This document shows positions 62,982 to 64,000 of a DNA stretch of 64,000 nucleotides, piece after piece (position 1 is the stretch's first letter; the number at the start of each line of letters is the position of its first letter). The DNA comes from Dyella acidisoli (lineage in GTDB: Bacteria > Pseudomonadota > Gammaproteobacteria > Xanthomonadales > Rhodanobacteraceae). The DNA is taken from the NCBI RefSeq assembly GCF_030160295.1, contig NZ_BSOB01000004.1, positions 62,001-126,000 on the forward strand, in the 5' to 3' direction. A model generated the notes under the pieces. The model saw only the letters and a list, made by a program, of their open reading frames with translations. It was not told the DNA's origin and ran no database searches. The position numbers and the translations under genes were made by a program.

Positions 62982-63668
62982 ATGATCGAGCTCTATTACT
63001 GGCCTACGCCGAACGGCCACAAGATCACCCTGTTTCTGGAGGAATGCGGACTGCCCTACACCATCAGGCCAGTGAACATCGGCAAAGGCGAGCAATTCGA
63101 GCCAGCGTTCCTGAAGATATCACCCAACAACCGTATGCCCGCCATCGTCGACACCAAACCGGCGGATGGAGGTGAACCCGTCAGCGTGTTCGAATCCGGC
63201 GCGATCCTGCAGTATCTGGCTGAAAAGACCGAACGCTTCCTGCCCAAGGATCTACGCGGCCGCGCAACGGTGATCGAGTGGCTGTTCTGGCAGGTCGGCG
63301 GTCTTGGCCCGATGCTGGGCCAAAACCATCACTTCAATCGCTACGCGCCAGAGAAGATTCCCTACGCAATCGATCGCTATGTGCGTGAAACGCGCCGCTT
63401 GTATGGCGTGCTCGACAAGCGATTGGAAGGGCGTAATTTCATCGCCGGCAGCGAATACACCATTGCTGACATGGCAGCCTATCCGTGGATCGTGCCCTAC
63501 GAAAACCAAGGCATGAGGCTGGACGATTTTCCGCATCTGAAGCGCTGGTTCGAACGCATTCGTGATCGTGAGGCGACGCGTCGGGCCTATGCGATCGCCG
63601 ACACCATCGAGGGCAAAACAGATTTGCGCACGGATGAAGAGGCGCGACGACATTTGTTTGGGCGTTGA
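62982..63668 (+). CDS. Glutathione S-transferase (YfcG/YghU-like)
   Basis: A 228-residue GST of the nu class. MIELYYWPTPNGHKITLFLEE has the TPNG motif that replaces the classical catalytic residue in YfcG and YghU, disulfide-bond reductases that bind two glutathiones. SPNNRMPAIVD supplies the cis-Pro, and WQVGGLGPMLGQ the family second-domain signature. Disulfide reduction of glutathionylated or organic substrates is expected. A strong terminator follows. Confidence 0.9.
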   Translation: MIELYYWPTPNGHKITLFLEECGLPYTIRPVNIGKGEQFEPAFLKISPNNRMPAIVDTKPADGGEPVSVFESGAILQYLAEKTERFLPKDLRGRATVIEWLFWQVGGLGPMLGQNHHFNRYAPEKIPYAIDRYVRETRRLYGVLDKRLEGRNFIAGSEYTIADMAAYPWIVPYENQGMRLDDFPHLKRWFERIRDREATRRAYAIADTIEGKTDLRTDEEARRHLFGR

Positions 63669-63689
63669 GTCACCATGAGTCGCAAAAAC

Positions 63690-63715
63690 AAAGCCCGCCA
63701 AATGGCGGGCTTTTT
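63690..63715. terminator. Bidirectional terminator between the GST and the edge gene
   Basis: GCCCGCC/GGCGGGC stem around AAAT with A-run before and T-run (TTTTT) after. Confidence 0.85.
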
Positions 63716-63725
63716 CATGCATGGA

Positions 63726-63992
63726 TCAACGTGCTCGTCCTACACCCGAATCGCCTTGTAGCAGCGGCGGCGGTGCACCGGCCACGGCGAGCAGCGACTG
63801 CGCGTAGCCATCTTCCATCGTCACCGTGGACACCTCGTCCCATGCGAAGAACGAAGGTTCGCACAGCCACTCCGCATCGGGGGTGATCTCCTGCAGATTG
63901 AAGCCGTCGTCCTCCACGCTGATCAGGCGGCCGATATAGCAGACCTCCGATTCGTCTTCGCTGTCCACGTGGACGCCGATCACCGGCATCAT
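63726..63992 (-). CDS. Hypothetical protein, possibly 5' incomplete at the window edge
   Basis: An acidic 88-residue protein (VHVDSEDESEVCYIGRLI, then ITPDAEWLCEPSFFAWDEVS). I do not recognise its family. The reading frame continues upstream past the ATGs at 63992 and 63989 to the edge of the window without a stop, so either may be internal. No signal peptide or membrane segment is visible. It converges with the GST gene and shares the terminator. Confidence 0.6.
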   Translation of the reverse strand: MMPVIGVHVDSEDESEVCYIGRLISVEDDGFNLQEITPDAEWLCEPSFFAWDEVSTVTMEDGYAQSLLAVAGAPPPLLQGDSGVGRAR

Positions 63993-64000
63993 CGCGCTAG

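Overview
The window is a contiguous piece of a GC-rich gammaproteobacterial chromosome covering the replication-origin region. The order rpmH-rnpA-yidC-mnmE to the right of dnaA and dnaA-dnaN-recF-gyrB ... tonB-exbB-exbD-exbD-pdxJ to the left, together with many S9/S53 exported peptidases, a TonB-dependent receptor, an algZ-algR-hemC cluster and GTAG-type extragenic palindromes, points to the order Lysobacterales (Xanthomonadales), most likely a Rhodanobacteraceae member (Dyella/Luteibacter/Rhodanobacter-like). The family-level placement is an inference from gene content and protein style, not from a database search.

Layout. 1-8 kb: Dps, Kup potassium importer, a membrane diguanylate cyclase, a FUSC-type transporter, an Asp/Asn beta-hydroxylase-like protein, a GST and an Lrp regulator. 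8-20 kb: exported S53 peptidase, DUF899 protein, a PadR regulator coupled to a siderophore-interacting ferric reductase (NfeR/NfeF-like pair), two S9 peptidases, a GlxA-type regulator divergent from a cysteine hydrolase, then an esterase. 20.9-23.7 kb: algZ-algR-hemC. 23.7-30.3 kb: TonB-dependent receptor, DUF481 outer-membrane protein, WYL regulator with a patatin, DUF488. 30.4-34.4 kb: glycosyltransferase, parB, parA, rsmG and a short SPFH-like protein. 34.6-45 kb: pirin, UPF0149 protein coupled to exonuclease III, another S9 peptidase, a PA0069-type radical SAM protein, a large membrane patatin, a 73-residue membrane protein and acetyl-CoA synthetase. 45-50.8 kb: phosphopantetheinyl transferase, pdxJ, the TonB energising operon and a TPR protein. 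51-61.4 kb: gyrB, recF, dnaN, oriC, dnaA, rpmH, rnpA, yidC, mnmE. 61.4-64 kb: ribokinase, a Spy-like periplasmic protein, a second GST and a possibly truncated small protein at the right edge.

How it works together. The core is the replication and segregation hub: DnaA boxes on both sides of dnaA, two near-palindromic parS sites embedded in the recF coding sequence, and parAB about 20 kb to the left. Transcription diverges from the dnaA-rpmH interval, so replication and core transcription are co-oriented. Around the hub are envelope and iron functions (TonB/ExbB/ExbD, a TonB receptor, the ferric reductase pair, haem synthesis) and exported proteolysis. Intergenic spaces carry at least three families of inverted repeats. 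I saw no tRNA, rRNA, CRISPR array, insertion sequence, prophage or integrated element. I did not find a convincing wholly new system; the most interesting signals are the coding-embedded parS pair, the membrane patatin next to a small membrane protein, the NfeR/NfeF unit with its operator repeats, the altered co-substrate residue of the hydroxylase and a sigma-54-like promoter in front of the diguanylate cyclase.
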